A stretch of 34,515 nucleotides of DNA, taken from positions 31,453 through 65,967 of the forward strand of contig CYKH01001680.1 in assembly GCA_001460835.1 (NCBI GenBank), in the 5' to 3' direction. This document shows, in pieces, positions 26,283 through 34,515 of the stretch. The notes under the pieces are model-generated. The model did not search any database. It was not told the DNA's origin and saw nothing but the letters and a program-made list of their open reading frames with translations. Origin of the DNA: Bodo saltans (lineage: Eukaryota > Euglenozoa > Kinetoplastea > Eubodonida > Bodonidae). The first letter of the stretch is position 1. The number at the start of each line of letters is the position of its first letter. The position numbers were made by a program, and so were the translations under genes.

Positions 26283-28229
26283 ATGGCAAATGCACTGGAA
26301 GTCGATCCGTACGAACTTGAGCCCATGTCTTACGGCAGTGCTCCACCTTCACCCCCCCAACAACAACAAGTTCTTCCTTCAACGCCTCAACCTGCCGTCA
26401 CCGCACCTCCACCTCCTCCTGTTGCATCCCACGTGACGGTGCTGTGGGACTTTGAACAGTTCTCTGCATGGAGTGCAATCGACATTTGCCGTTTCCATCA
26501 GTCGCTGCTTGATCGGTTGACGCACACGGACCACTCGCTGCACGTCGATCATATTTCTGTCACTGCAGTGGGGAGCGACTTTCGGATGGCGGTGGATGTG
26601 CTGCGGCAGCTGAATGTTCGAGTGTCCCTGGTGAGTAGGACTTCGAGTCATCATGCTGCAGATGTGAGGGCGATGGAGCAGGCCGCATCGAATGTTCAAC
26701 GGAACCCTGGCCAAGCAACCGCACAGATTGTTGTGATAACGAGCCGGAAGGAGCTCGCAAGCATGATCCAGGACCTCAAGGTTCGTGGCATGCGTGTTCT
26801 TCTCGTTCACAACGCAATGCCGGGCGGAGACGATGCCACAGCATTGGAGGCGCATGCATTCTTCTCTATACAAGTGTCTGAACTGCTACCTCACCTCACC
26901 GGGGTCGTCGAGGCGTGCGTGAGCTCCTCAGCCCCCTCGTGCGGTGGTGGTGATACATTCACGTGCTCCACATCAAATCACGCAGCCTCCACTGTTGTGT
27001 TGGATGCATATGTGGCTGATGGTGACTATGTGGATCTGGAGCCCATGTCCTCATCGAGCAACGCATCCATGTTTGGACCAGCAGCAACCTCCCCCCTTCC
27101 ACCCCCAGTTCCTCCGTCTAAGGTCACAGTGTTGTGGGACTTCGCGCCATTCAGCACTTGGAACTCCATGGATGTGGAGTATTTCTACACAACTCTTGTG
27201 GATCAGCTGCTGCGTGATGACTCGTTGCTGCAAGCAAACCATGTGTCTGCCACTGCCGTTGGGACAAACTTCAAGCTTTCTGTGGATGTGCTGCGACAGC
27301 TGGGCATACGGGTGTCGCTGCTGAGCAGTGCGAAGGATGCAGACTTGCGGGCACTTGAGCACGCTGCGTCAGAAATTGTGAAGAACGCAACACAAGTGAC
27401 AACCGAGGCGGTGTTTATCACAGGCAGGAGTGATGCGCTCACCGGGACGATGAGGGGCTTGGAGGACCGTGGCATGAAGGTTCTGGTGGTGGGGCACAAC
27501 TCCACGCCGCCAGCAGCACGTAACGGCAGTTGTGGCGATGCAACCGATCCGAGGAAGCCAAGCTTCGCTACGTTCACCCGGTCTCAACGCGCTATTTCAG
27601 CTGAAGCGTATGAACAGCAAGACGACGATTACGAACCCATGTCCTTGAACAACAAGTCTTTCACTGCCACCTCTACACCACCAGCAGCAGCAGTTCCCGT
27701 TGCAGCTGCAGCGGTGCGGCCGTCAAAGGTTGCTGTACTGTGGGACTTCGCACAGTTCTCTGCATGGAGCGCAGGCGACATCCGCAGCTTCTTCGTCAAT
27801 CTGCAGAATAAATTAATGCTTGACGACCCTTCCCTCTCTGTGGCCAATATTTCTGCGACGGCGGTGGGGAGTGATTACAAGTTTGCAGTTGACGTGCTGC
27901 GGCAGCTGAGCGTACGCGTATCCTTCGTGAAAAGTGCGCCGGAAGCCTACCTCAAGTCGCTTGAGCACGCTGCTGCCGACGTCGTCAAGAACGCCACGCA
28001 AGTTGCCACAGAAGCGGTTGTCATCACGAGCCGGACGGAGTTGGGACCGATGATGCGCAGCTTGGAGGACCGTGGTGTGAGGGTCTTGCTGGTGCACAAC
28101 GTGATGCCAGGGAGCGCTGATGCGAATGCCTTAGAGCTGCACCCCGCCCACACGATGCAGGTGTCTGAACTGCTGCCGCGCCTTGTGGTGGATGCATGCG
28201 TGGTGGTGAAGGAGAAGTGCGCGGCGTAG
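26283..28229 (+). CDS. Triple NYN-like (PIN-fold) domain protein
   Basis: This 648-residue protein has three repeats starting at about residues 51, 280 and 482. Each opens with VxVLWDF (Asp56, Asp286, Asp488), matching the first catalytic Asp of NYN/LabA-type nuclease folds (WDxEN). Each continues with a GSDFRMAVDVLRQL-like segment matching the family's KxxDxxLxxDxL pattern, and a strand-helix-strand (VVITSRKELASMIQDLKVRG, then MRVLLVHN). In active NYN proteins the last element begins SGDxDF; here it is TSRKEL, TGRSDA and TSRTEL, so key acids are missing in all three. Pro/Gln/Ser-rich linkers separate the repeats. Each linker carries an EPMS motif after a tyrosine (residues 13-16, 253-256, 451-454). 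I infer an RNA-binding or scaffold protein more than a nuclease. The start is the first ATG after a likely acceptor. Confidence 0.8.
   Translation: MANALEVDPYELEPMSYGSAPPSPPQQQQVLPSTPQPAVTAPPPPPVASHVTVLWDFEQFSAWSAIDICRFHQSLLDRLTHTDHSLHVDHISVTAVGSDFRMAVDVLRQLNVRVSLVSRTSSHHAADVRAMEQAASNVQRNPGQATAQIVVITSRKELASMIQDLKVRGMRVLLVHNAMPGGDDATALEAHAFFSIQVSELLPHLTGVVEACVSSSAPSCGGGDTFTCSTSNHAASTVVLDAYVADGDYVDLEPMSSSSNASMFGPAATSPLPPPVPPSKVTVLWDFAPFSTWNSMDVEYFYTTLVDQLLRDDSLLQANHVSATAVGTNFKLSVDVLRQLGIRVSLLSSAKDADLRALEHAASEIVKNATQVTTEAVFITGRSDALTGTMRGLEDRGMKVLVVGHNSTPPAARNGSCGDATDPRKPSFATFTRSQRAISAEAYEQQDDDYEPMSLNNKSFTATSTPPAAAVPVAAAAVRPSKVAVLWDFAQFSAWSAGDIRSFFVNLQNKLMLDDPSLSVANISATAVGSDYKFAVDVLRQLSVRVSFVKSAPEAYLKSLEHAAADVVKNATQVATEAVVITSRTELGPMMRSLEDRGVRVLLVHNVMPGSADANALELHPAHTMQVSELLPRLVVDACVVVKEKCAA
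26283..28229 (+). repeat. Three-copy internal repeat of linker plus NYN-like domain
   Basis: Repeat units begin near 26313, 27027 and 27621 and are roughly 600-710 bases each. The EPMS-coding stretches (26319-26330, 27039-27050, 27633-27644) and the VLWDF segments are alike at DNA level. Copies 1 and 3 look closer to each other than to copy 2. Confidence 0.8.
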
Positions 28230-28666
28230 TTTGTTGCCTTGTGCTCCACTACAACAAGGTGGCTATGAGTTGTGCACGGTGGTAAGGAAAAATGGCCCCT
28301 AGCCCACAACATTCGTGCGGAGGGCTCAATCATTTTTACGATTAATTGCGCGTGTTTTTTGTTGTTTGACTTTAGCGGTACACATTTGTGCGACTTTTAT
28401 TTTTGTGCGACTTTGATTTCGTTCCACGAAACGATCCATTTATGTGAAGATTGGGAGATTTGGTCCTTTGGATACCGAAGGACACAATCTACACACGTAC
28501 CGTTTGTTGAGATTTGATATTGACAGCTTTTGTCCTGTCATCACTGGCTCTCCTTTGCACGAACTCACTGGTGATGTCCTTCTGCTCGAATCGTGTGTGT
28601 TGTGTGAAGGAGGAGATCTCATAGATTGTCCGAGTGGGAGAGGCAAATAATTTATCGAGCACACAG
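28230..28666 (+). repeat. 437-base spacer with a 13-base direct repeat
   Basis: TTTGTGCGACTTT occurs at 28385-28397 and again at 28402-28414. Short frames here (for example 28444-28650) have no domain-like sequence or coding-like codon use and are not called. Only weak pyrimidine tracts precede the final gene, making it the least clear acceptor in the window. Confidence 0.5.
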
Positions 28667-31600
28667 ATGGAAGTGGAGAAATTATCTCCTTCCACAGCAG
28701 CAGCAGCTGGAGGAGGGGCGTTGCAGATTATAGTGCGTGAACTGCACGCAAAGCAGAAGGCGTACCCGTATCAGTTACGATTCTGTGTAGGTCTTAAAAG
28801 TGGTCATCACAACAGCGGCAGTATGAGTGGACGTGGCCGTTTAATGTTTCTTCCCATGTCGTTGTGGAATGCAACAACCACGTCGTCGGCATCCTCCGCA
28901 CAACCTCCGGCAAACTGGGACAACGCGTCGCTTAGCATGCTCATGCCTAGTACAGGCAAAGAGCTGAAATGGGTGTTGGAGGAGGACAGCAACGCAGAGT
29001 ACATACACGACGATGCATCCGCGAGTGAGGAGAATCCGCGACGTGGTGATGTACGCATTGCCTTTCAGTTGCAGAAACTGAAGACATCGAGTGGTCAACA
29101 TCAGCAGCTGTACCCAGCAGCAGTAGTCCTGCCTGCGTCCCAGGAAGAAGTCATCGCCACGCTGCACTTTGGGGAGACAGCATCTGCGGTGGTTGTGGTG
29201 AGGAGGGTTGGCGGAGCTGATGTACAGGAACGATCAGGGCCACACACATACTTAACCGCAGCGGAATTGCCAATGACGATCACGTCGTTATCCGAGGCTG
29301 CAGAGGCAATGCATTTGGCGATGTCAGCAGAGTTAGAGGGAAGCCGTGCGCATAAACTGTTGTCGGAGTGGGGCGGTGCCCTCGTAGCTGTCGGAGAGCA
29401 GCTTGCCCCTTTGGTAGAAGCGTTGCCGTTTGTTGGGGTGCTGGTAAAGGCAGCGACCAAACTCTTCGCTGCTGTTGCTGGACGTGGCACGGTGATGGAA
29501 CTTGGTGCGGAGGTGTGTGGGCAGGCCGCCTTAGTTCTGCATGTTCTATCGCGATCCTCAGTGCAGCGACTGATCACCTCCGACGACTCAACGCACACAC
29601 TCGTTGAGAAGCTTGCAGGTGTCATGGAGGATGTGGTGCGCATATTGGACGAGTACCGGCACTGTAAGTCTGTAGCACAGCTATGGAGCGCAACAGAGCG
29701 TCTTAGTGCGTTGGAGGGTAAGTCTGTGGAGATGCGTGAGACCTTCACGTTGCTGCACCAGCTGACGACGTTCCATGCTCAAGCTGCACAGTGCAACGAT
29801 GTCCATGCGATAGCGGAGGGCCTGAGCGCGATGCACGCGACGAAAGTGCTGACAGCTGAGGACCTTGCTAAACACCTTCTCCCCCAGCTGATTGCGCTGA
29901 TCGACCAGACGCAGGAGCGTTACGTGGCAGACGGTGATGCGACAGGCGTCAACCGGATTGCAGATGTCGTGATGAAAATGGACGTAGGGCTCCGTCGTGA
30001 CCTCAACGAGCTGGTGGGAAGCCTACTGAAGGACATGACCCATAACACGTCGACCGCTGCTCAAGAGTCTGTTGATAAGGCGTTAGAGATGTTCACCGAG
30101 ACGGCTGAGGCAGTGGTTGCGTCGTCCAATGGGGCTTCGATTGCGGTTCTCTCCGCAACGATGCGCTGCTTGCTGGACGAAGCGATGCTCCATGTGCTCC
30201 CCCAAGCTGTGGGCAAGGCGGTTGATGATGCTTTCCACCGGAATCTTGGTGTCCTTCAGAAGTCTTTGGATGATACTGTCTGCAGCACTTGGGCATCGTC
30301 GCTCCAACGGGAGCTGCAGGATGCGACAAAGCAAGTGCAAGCACACACTGCTCAGACGATCGATGCGGCGCAACAGCAACTTATGTCGCGGCTCGATGGG
30401 ACGCTGAAGGAACGCCTTGGGGCAGTCTTATTGTCTGCTCACACTTTCATAAATGAGCTAGACGGCTCCATGCGCCATGCACTGGATGCGCAGGCCTCCA
30501 AGTTGGTTAATATTGTGCGAGAGGAGGCGGTGGCTGTGCGCTCTGCAGTTGCCACGGCCCACCTTTCTTCGCAAGATCGCATCGCTGTGCTACACCTGTG
30601 CATGACGGAGGTGACCAGTGAGCTACATATCCTCAAACGAATTCTTGAGAAGATGCACTTAAGGCTGAACACGATGTACAATGACGCAGGTAAGCTTCGA
30701 GATGGGCAAGTTGAGCTGACGACTGTCCTTTATGCCATCCCTGACGAGCTGCGAAAGGCGTTGGCACCGGACATGCAGCAGCTGTACCAACAACTGCGGT
30801 TCCATGAGACTCGATCAAAGGCGTTTGTAGCGGCGTTGCTTGACAAGGCGGTGCGGAAAGCCGTGGCGTCTCACGCGTCGCTGGAGTCTATGCAGGCACA
30901 GCAGCACAATAACATGAAGCGCCACTTGAGGCGGCTGGAGGCTCGGCAACAGGATCAACAGGATCTGCTCACAGCGCAACACACTCAGCAGCTGGAAGTC
31001 TCCCACACGATCCTCGCACAAGTGAATCGAATGGTGGCAGCGGTGCCACATAATACGTTTGTCTTCAGTGCTGCTGATGACGATGTCTCGCAGCTGACGC
31101 CGGAGCAGTGCGACTACTTCCAGCAGATTCCACTTTCGATGCTTCAATGGGAGCTTCGGTGTCTGTACTTTGACCTCTACGCAACGGAGCGCAGTACAGT
31201 TGCGCCTCAGATTTCGCTGAACCGCATGGCGCTGTACACCTCGCTGAGGATCGTGCACTCCGTCGCGTCTGCGCACCGCGTGGATGCATCAGACAGTTAC
31301 GCGAGCTACGAGGGCTCGTCGATGGAGTCAACTGAGGTGTTTTCGATCATGGACGCGAGGAGGTGGAAGTCGTTACTTGTTGAAGGCCGAGCGGGCATCG
31401 GTAAGACGACGTGGGCCGCTCACATGGCGCAGCTTCAAAACTACTCGAGTGGCATTGTTGTGTTTGTGCGGCTGTCGGATGTGGCCTTGTACTTGGAGGA
31501 GAAAGCTGGGAGCAGCTGCAGCACACTGTCACCACGGGAGCTGATGCTGATTTCTTGCAAGAGCGACGTAACACACACCGACCTGATTGATAGGTTGTTT

Positions 31601-34515
31601 TTTCATGTTCGCTGCAGTGAAGAGTGTAAGTTTGTTTGGCTTATCGACGGGCTGGACGAGGTGATCTCGAACCCCCACATGACTGTTGTGCTTGATGCGA
31701 TCAGACATTCGGTCGGCCCTGGAAGTCGGCAGGGCCAACTGTTCGGTGCCTATGATCTTGTTGTCGTGACTTCTAGAGAGGAACGAAGTGGCGCCTTGTC
31801 AAATATTGAGTTTGTGGCCACGGTGAATCCATGGACGCCGAAAGAAGCCATTGGGTACATCCGAAACTTCTTCTCACAAGAATCGGTGCGCTGCCTTGTT
31901 GTTCCAACAGTTGCTGGTAGTCCTGAAGACTGTGCTGACCGTGTTATCAACACCATAGAGACTGGGCGCTTTGGAGCGTTTTCGACACTGCCGATTGTGC
32001 TTGAGATGTTGTGCTGGCAATCTGCAGAAAGTGCAGAGCGGATCGTTAGTATTTCGGATCTGTATCACAGGGCCATATCAAAAAAGATTATGGCGACACG
32101 TACGCCTCATTGCTCACCAACTTTTGCTGACGACATGATGAACTTTTGCAAAGACGTCTCGCGGACCGCTGTCGGTGTTTTTTTTTCCGTCAACACACTG
32201 AGTGCCATGGGGAGCCGCCTCCTTCGCAGTGGGCTTGTGCGTGAGTCTGTCGGTGCTACAGATAAGAAGACAGTGAGGTTTGTACACAAGTCGTTCCTAG
32301 AGTATTTTCAAGCGTTGTACTTCTCCGAGCACCTTGAGGAGCTGTGCACAGCGATGCAGAATTACCCAGTTCCCACTTCAACGATTACTGACGGCATCGA
32401 GTGCACCATCTTTACTTCGCGGGAGGACATCCTTCGCATCGTAAGTCCTAAGAATATTGTAGTGGGCTTGGAGCTGACCTGCTGTCGTAAATTGAGTGGT
32501 AATGTTGTCGTCGTGGATTGGCTTGTTGGGGCGAGTGAGCTAGCTTTGTATGCGTCAGGCAGCCCAACAGGTCAAAACAACGTGAGCTGCAAGTGGGACC
32601 AAGAGAAAGAACCAACAAAGGTATTTTGTCATGTTGGTCTGTATGCTAACTTGGAGTACTTCTTGGTGCTGCGTCCCGCGAGTGTGAGATCTGGGATCGT
32701 CCCCGTACGTTGCGTGTTGCATGGTTCGAGCACCCTAATAATCACGCAGCGGCTTCCAGTGTGCGACATCCCTGGGCATCGTCAGCAGCGTAACTTCCTG
32801 CAATTCCTGACGGACGCAGTGCGACTGGATGCCAAAAAGAAACAGCAACTATTCGGCTACCTAGTGTCGCGCCTGCAGTACCACCACCCCCGGGTGGCAT
32901 GTATGATGAAAACAGAGGAGCGTAGCTTAACCTCACCGCTGGTGCCCAACCTGGCGGCTTCCTCTGCTGGAGCGTCGAAGGCCCAGCTGCTCAGCGAGGG
33001 CGGTCTGTCCATTGTGACGGAGTGCGCTGCTACTTTGCTGACTAACCACAGCTCATATGCTGCGTCATTAGGCTATGTTGCCGAGGGCACCAGCCTGCTG
33101 TCAAAAGTATTTGAGGGCGTTGGCTTCAGGAGAAAGGCGATTTATGAATGGGCGTTGCTTCCTGTAGCACAGCACGGGAGCTCCGTGATGTGGCGTTCCA
33201 TTGTCAGTCGCATCCCGAAAAGCTTGCTAACGACGTTGAGGGGGACTGTGCTGGAAGAGGCACTCGTGGTGTCGCTTGTGAGTGGCCGATCGGACGTTGA
33301 GAGCGAGCTGAGGAACCTTGGAGTCACGATCAGGCCCGCACTGGCCTGCCGGTTGGGTGCGACGGAGGTGATCCTAGCTGAGATTAGGGCCACCGCATCC
33401 CGCCAGCCTCCTGAAATAGACTTTATTTTTCGTGTGGCGTTAGTGGAATCCCTCAGCTCAGCGCAGTACGACACGGCAAGTGCGGTGTGGGAGGAGCTAG
33501 CGCACATCACGCACGCAACCCCCCGAGTGTGGGACATTCTGCTAACTCCCTTCACCAGCAGCAGTGTGCTGGCTGGTGCTGCGTTGTCGCCAACAACATT
33601 GGTGTGGCTACACCAGCGCTCCTGCAGTCTTCGACAGCACATTCCATCGTCGTTGCACGAGGAGCTTGAGCTGCACGCGATTCGCACTGTTCCTTCAGGT
33701 TCCTTGCACGAAGTCATAACATTGGGCATCGTGACCATTCGAGGGTTGTTGAGTGTTGAGCACCCACATTTCCTCGAGCAGCGCAACGTAGATGCGCTTG
33801 TGGCCAATACGCTTCCTCAACTCTCGCCCTTCGGAATCCTGAAGCTGTCATTTGGAAGGAACCCCAACATCATGGAATTAATTGATCAGCGTATTAGCGT
33901 CACTCACCGCCTAGTCTTGGATGGGGAGGATAACTTCCCACGACTATTCACACTAATAATAGCGAACTGTCAAGGTGGGCCCTTAGAGGAGCTCCACTTT
34001 GCCCGATGCGCCCTCACCACGCTACCACAAGTATCACTACCCTCATTGCGACAAGTTCGTTGCGATAGGTGCTGTATCTCTTTAGATTTTGCCCGGTTTC
34101 TCGTTGACAGGCCATCCCTGAGCGAGATATCAATGATTGGCTGTCGATTCTCTGGCGCTCCACTCATTGGCAGCGAAGGTGTCACTGACACATTTCTTAC
34201 ACGCATTACGACGCTCACCCAACTCAACTCGCTTGATCTCAGTGGCTGGACTTCAATAACCAACGATGGGCTTGTCATTGTTGCTTCATTCCTCAACCTG
34301 AAGACTTTGATCCTTAGTTCATGCACAGCGCTGACCGACACTGGGATCGAGATCATTGCATCACTGGTGCAGCTGCGATATTTAGAGCTTGATCAGTGCA
34401 ACAAAATCACCAATGCGGGGCTCGTGTGTCTTGCGTCGCTGACGCAGCTGCAGCATCTGAACCTCCATGGCTGCAACATCATCACTGACGCTGGGCTCCA
34501 AAGCATTGCGTCGCT
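28667..34515 (+). CDS. NLR-like NACHT-LRR protein, 3' end outside the window
   Basis: An uninterrupted frame of 1949 codons starts at the first ATG after an in-frame stop (28622) and is still open at the window end. Residues 1-200 are unrecognised. About 205-330 reads as a helical bundle (LVAVGEQLAPLVEALPFVG, VLVKAATKLFAAV, LVEKLAGVMEDVVRILDEY) like MLKL/HeLo-type domains. About 340-820 is long, helical and Gln/Ala/Leu-rich, likely coiled coil. A NACHT NTPase follows, with Walker A GRAGIGKTT (907-915), Walker B VWLIDGLDEV (990-999), VVVTSREE and the winged-helix signature VHKSFLEYFQALYF (1206-1219). About 1220-1780 is unassigned helical sequence. Degenerate LRRs start near 1780, and regular 25-residue LRRs begin at 34223. 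The layout matches NLR and STAND receptors, where the LRRs sense, NACHT oligomerises and the N-terminus signals. The NACHT-LRR call is strong, the N-terminal call tentative, and an immune role is inference. Confidence 0.88.
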   Translation, partial: MEVEKLSPSTAAAAGGGALQIIVRELHAKQKAYPYQLRFCVGLKSGHHNSGSMSGRGRLMFLPMSLWNATTTSSASSAQPPANWDNASLSMLMPSTGKELKWVLEEDSNAEYIHDDASASEENPRRGDVRIAFQLQKLKTSSGQHQQLYPAAVVLPASQEEVIATLHFGETASAVVVVRRVGGADVQERSGPHTYLTAAELPMTITSLSEAAEAMHLAMSAELEGSRAHKLLSEWGGALVAVGEQLAPLVEALPFVGVLVKAATKLFAAVAGRGTVMELGAEVCGQAALVLHVLSRSSVQRLITSDDSTHTLVEKLAGVMEDVVRILDEYRHCKSVAQLWSATERLSALEGKSVEMRETFTLLHQLTTFHAQAAQCNDVHAIAEGLSAMHATKVLTAEDLAKHLLPQLIALIDQTQERYVADGDATGVNRIADVVMKMDVGLRRDLNELVGSLLKDMTHNTSTAAQESVDKALEMFTETAEAVVASSNGASIAVLSATMRCLLDEAMLHVLPQAVGKAVDDAFHRNLGVLQKSLDDTVCSTWASSLQRELQDATKQVQAHTAQTIDAAQQQLMSRLDGTLKERLGAVLLSAHTFINELDGSMRHALDAQASKLVNIVREEAVAVRSAVATAHLSSQDRIAVLHLCMTEVTSELHILKRILEKMHLRLNTMYNDAGKLRDGQVELTTVLYAIPDELRKALAPDMQQLYQQLRFHETRSKAFVAALLDKAVRKAVASHASLESMQAQQHNNMKRHLRRLEARQQDQQDLLTAQHTQQLEVSHTILAQVNRMVAAVPHNTFVFSAADDDVSQLTPEQCDYFQQIPLSMLQWELRCLYFDLYATERSTVAPQISLNRMALYTSLRIVHSVASAHRVDASDSYASYEGSSMESTEVFSIMDARRWKSLLVEGRAGIGKTTWAAHMAQLQNYSSGIVVFVRLSDVALYLEEKAGSSCSTLSPRELMLISCKSDVTHTDLIDRLFFHVRCSEECKFVWLIDGLDEVISNPHMTVVLDAIRHSVGPGSRQGQLFGAYDLVVVTSREERSGALSNIEFVATVNPWTPKEAIGYIRNFFSQESVRCLVVPTVAGSPEDCADRVINTIETGRFGAFSTLPIVLEMLCWQSAESAERIVSISDLYHRAISKKIMATRTPHCSPTFADDMMNFCKDVSRTAVGVFFSVNTLSAMGSRLLRSGLVRESVGATDKKTVRFVHKSFLEYFQALYFSEHLEELCTAMQNYPVPTSTITDGIECTIFTSREDILRIVSPKNIVVGLELTCCRKLSGNVVVVDWLVGASELALYASGSPTGQNNVSCKWDQEKEPTKVFCHVGLYANLEYFLVLRPASVRSGIVPVRCVLHGSSTLIITQRLPVCDIPGHRQQRNFLQFLTDAVRLDAKKKQQLFGYLVSRLQYHHPRVACMMKTEERSLTSPLVPNLAASSAGASKAQLLSEGGLSIVTECAATLLTNHSSYAASLGYVAEGTSLLSKVFEGVGFRRKAIYEWALLPVAQHGSSVMWRSIVSRIPKSLLTTLRGTVLEEALVVSLVSGRSDVESELRNLGVTIRPALACRLGATEVILAEIRATASRQPPEIDFIFRVALVESLSSAQYDTASAVWEELAHITHATPRVWDILLTPFTSSSVLAGAALSPTTLVWLHQRSCSLRQHIPSSLHEELELHAIRTVPSGSLHEVITLGIVTIRGLLSVEHPHFLEQRNVDALVANTLPQLSPFGILKLSFGRNPNIMELIDQRISVTHRLVLDGEDNFPRLFTLIIANCQGGPLEELHFARCALTTLPQVSLPSLRQVRCDRCCISLDFARFLVDRPSLSEISMIGCRFSGAPLIGSEGVTDTFLTRITTLTQLNSLDLSGWTSITNDGLVIVASFLNLKTLILSSCTALTDTGIEIIASLVQLRYLELDQCNKITNAGLVCLASLTQLQHLNLHGCNIITDAGLQSIAS
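34223..34515 (+). repeat. 25-residue leucine-rich repeat array (75-base period)
   Basis: Units start at 34223, 34298, 34373 and 34448; the last is cut by the window end. The consensus is LxxLxLxxCxxITDxGLxxIASLxQ, the cysteine-containing type also found in F-box LRR proteins. The first unit has Trp in place of Cys. The array very likely continues beyond the window. Confidence 0.9.

Noticed and set aside
26197-26436. 79-codon frame overlapping the start of the NYN gene
   Set aside because: It is rich in Cys, Leu, Pro and His from a pyrimidine tract read in another frame; the NYN frame explains the region better.
28444-28650. 68-codon + strand frame just before the NLR-like gene
   Set aside because: There is no domain-like pattern, its codon use is unlike the neighbours, and it most likely lies in the 5' UTR.
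29101-29748. 215-codon frame on the minus strand
   Set aside because: It is antisense to the N-terminal part of the NLR-like gene, with Ser/Thr/Ala-rich composition and no recognisable motif.
33142-33807. 221-codon frame on the minus strand
   Set aside because: It lies wholly inside the open NLR-like frame and encodes a Ser/Cys/Arg-rich product typical of an antisense shadow.

Overview
The window looks like a piece of a compact, intron-free protist nuclear genome, most likely a free-living kinetoplastid (bodonid). Fourteen complete genes and one open-ended gene all lie on the + strand, separated by 65-670 bases of AT-rich spacer. No gene needs an intron. Most start codons are preceded by a polypyrimidine stretch ending in AG, as expected for spliced-leader trans-splicing of polycistronic transcripts. 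Nuclear genes for a mitochondrial ribosomal protein (uL22m) and a mitochondrial recycling factor confirm a mitochondriate eukaryote. The kinetoplastid assignment is an inference from architecture; no spliced-leader gene or diagnostic marker is present.

Region 1 (1-3911) holds four genes with a flagellar flavour: a small protein with an RIIa/DPY30-like dimerisation motif and an adenylate-kinase-like fold whose P-loop is lost; a protein with two possible ubiquitin-like folds around a coiled coil; a clear MORN5 homologue; and a two-domain beta-sandwich protein.

Region 2 (4024-17714) holds three large secretory-pathway genes: a 2557-residue fusion of an extracellular GH72/GH5-like glycosidase to a 1,3-beta-glucan synthase (GT48); a type II membrane protein with two tandem methyltransferase domains; and a type II membrane CotH-kinase-like protein with a C-terminal beta-helix. 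Together they could make and modify a surface or cyst glycan or glycoprotein, although gene neighbourhood is weak evidence of shared function in kinetoplastids.

Region 3 (18002-25956) is housekeeping-like: a CAMK/SNF1-type kinase, uL22m, an orphan protein, a membrane-anchored NDP-kinase-like protein with a large insertion and strong codon bias, mitochondrial RRF, and two small proteins.

Region 4 (26283-34515) holds a protein with three degenerate NYN (PIN-like nuclease) domains, each preceded by an EPMS motif, and then an open reading frame of at least 1949 codons that runs off the end of the window. That frame has the layout of an NLR immune receptor: a helical bundle resembling MLKL/HeLo-type membrane-active domains, long coiled coils, a NACHT NTPase with intact Walker A and B, and 25-residue leucine-rich repeats. 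It is the most interesting object here. No transposons, retroelements, CRISPR arrays, tRNAs or rRNAs were recognised.
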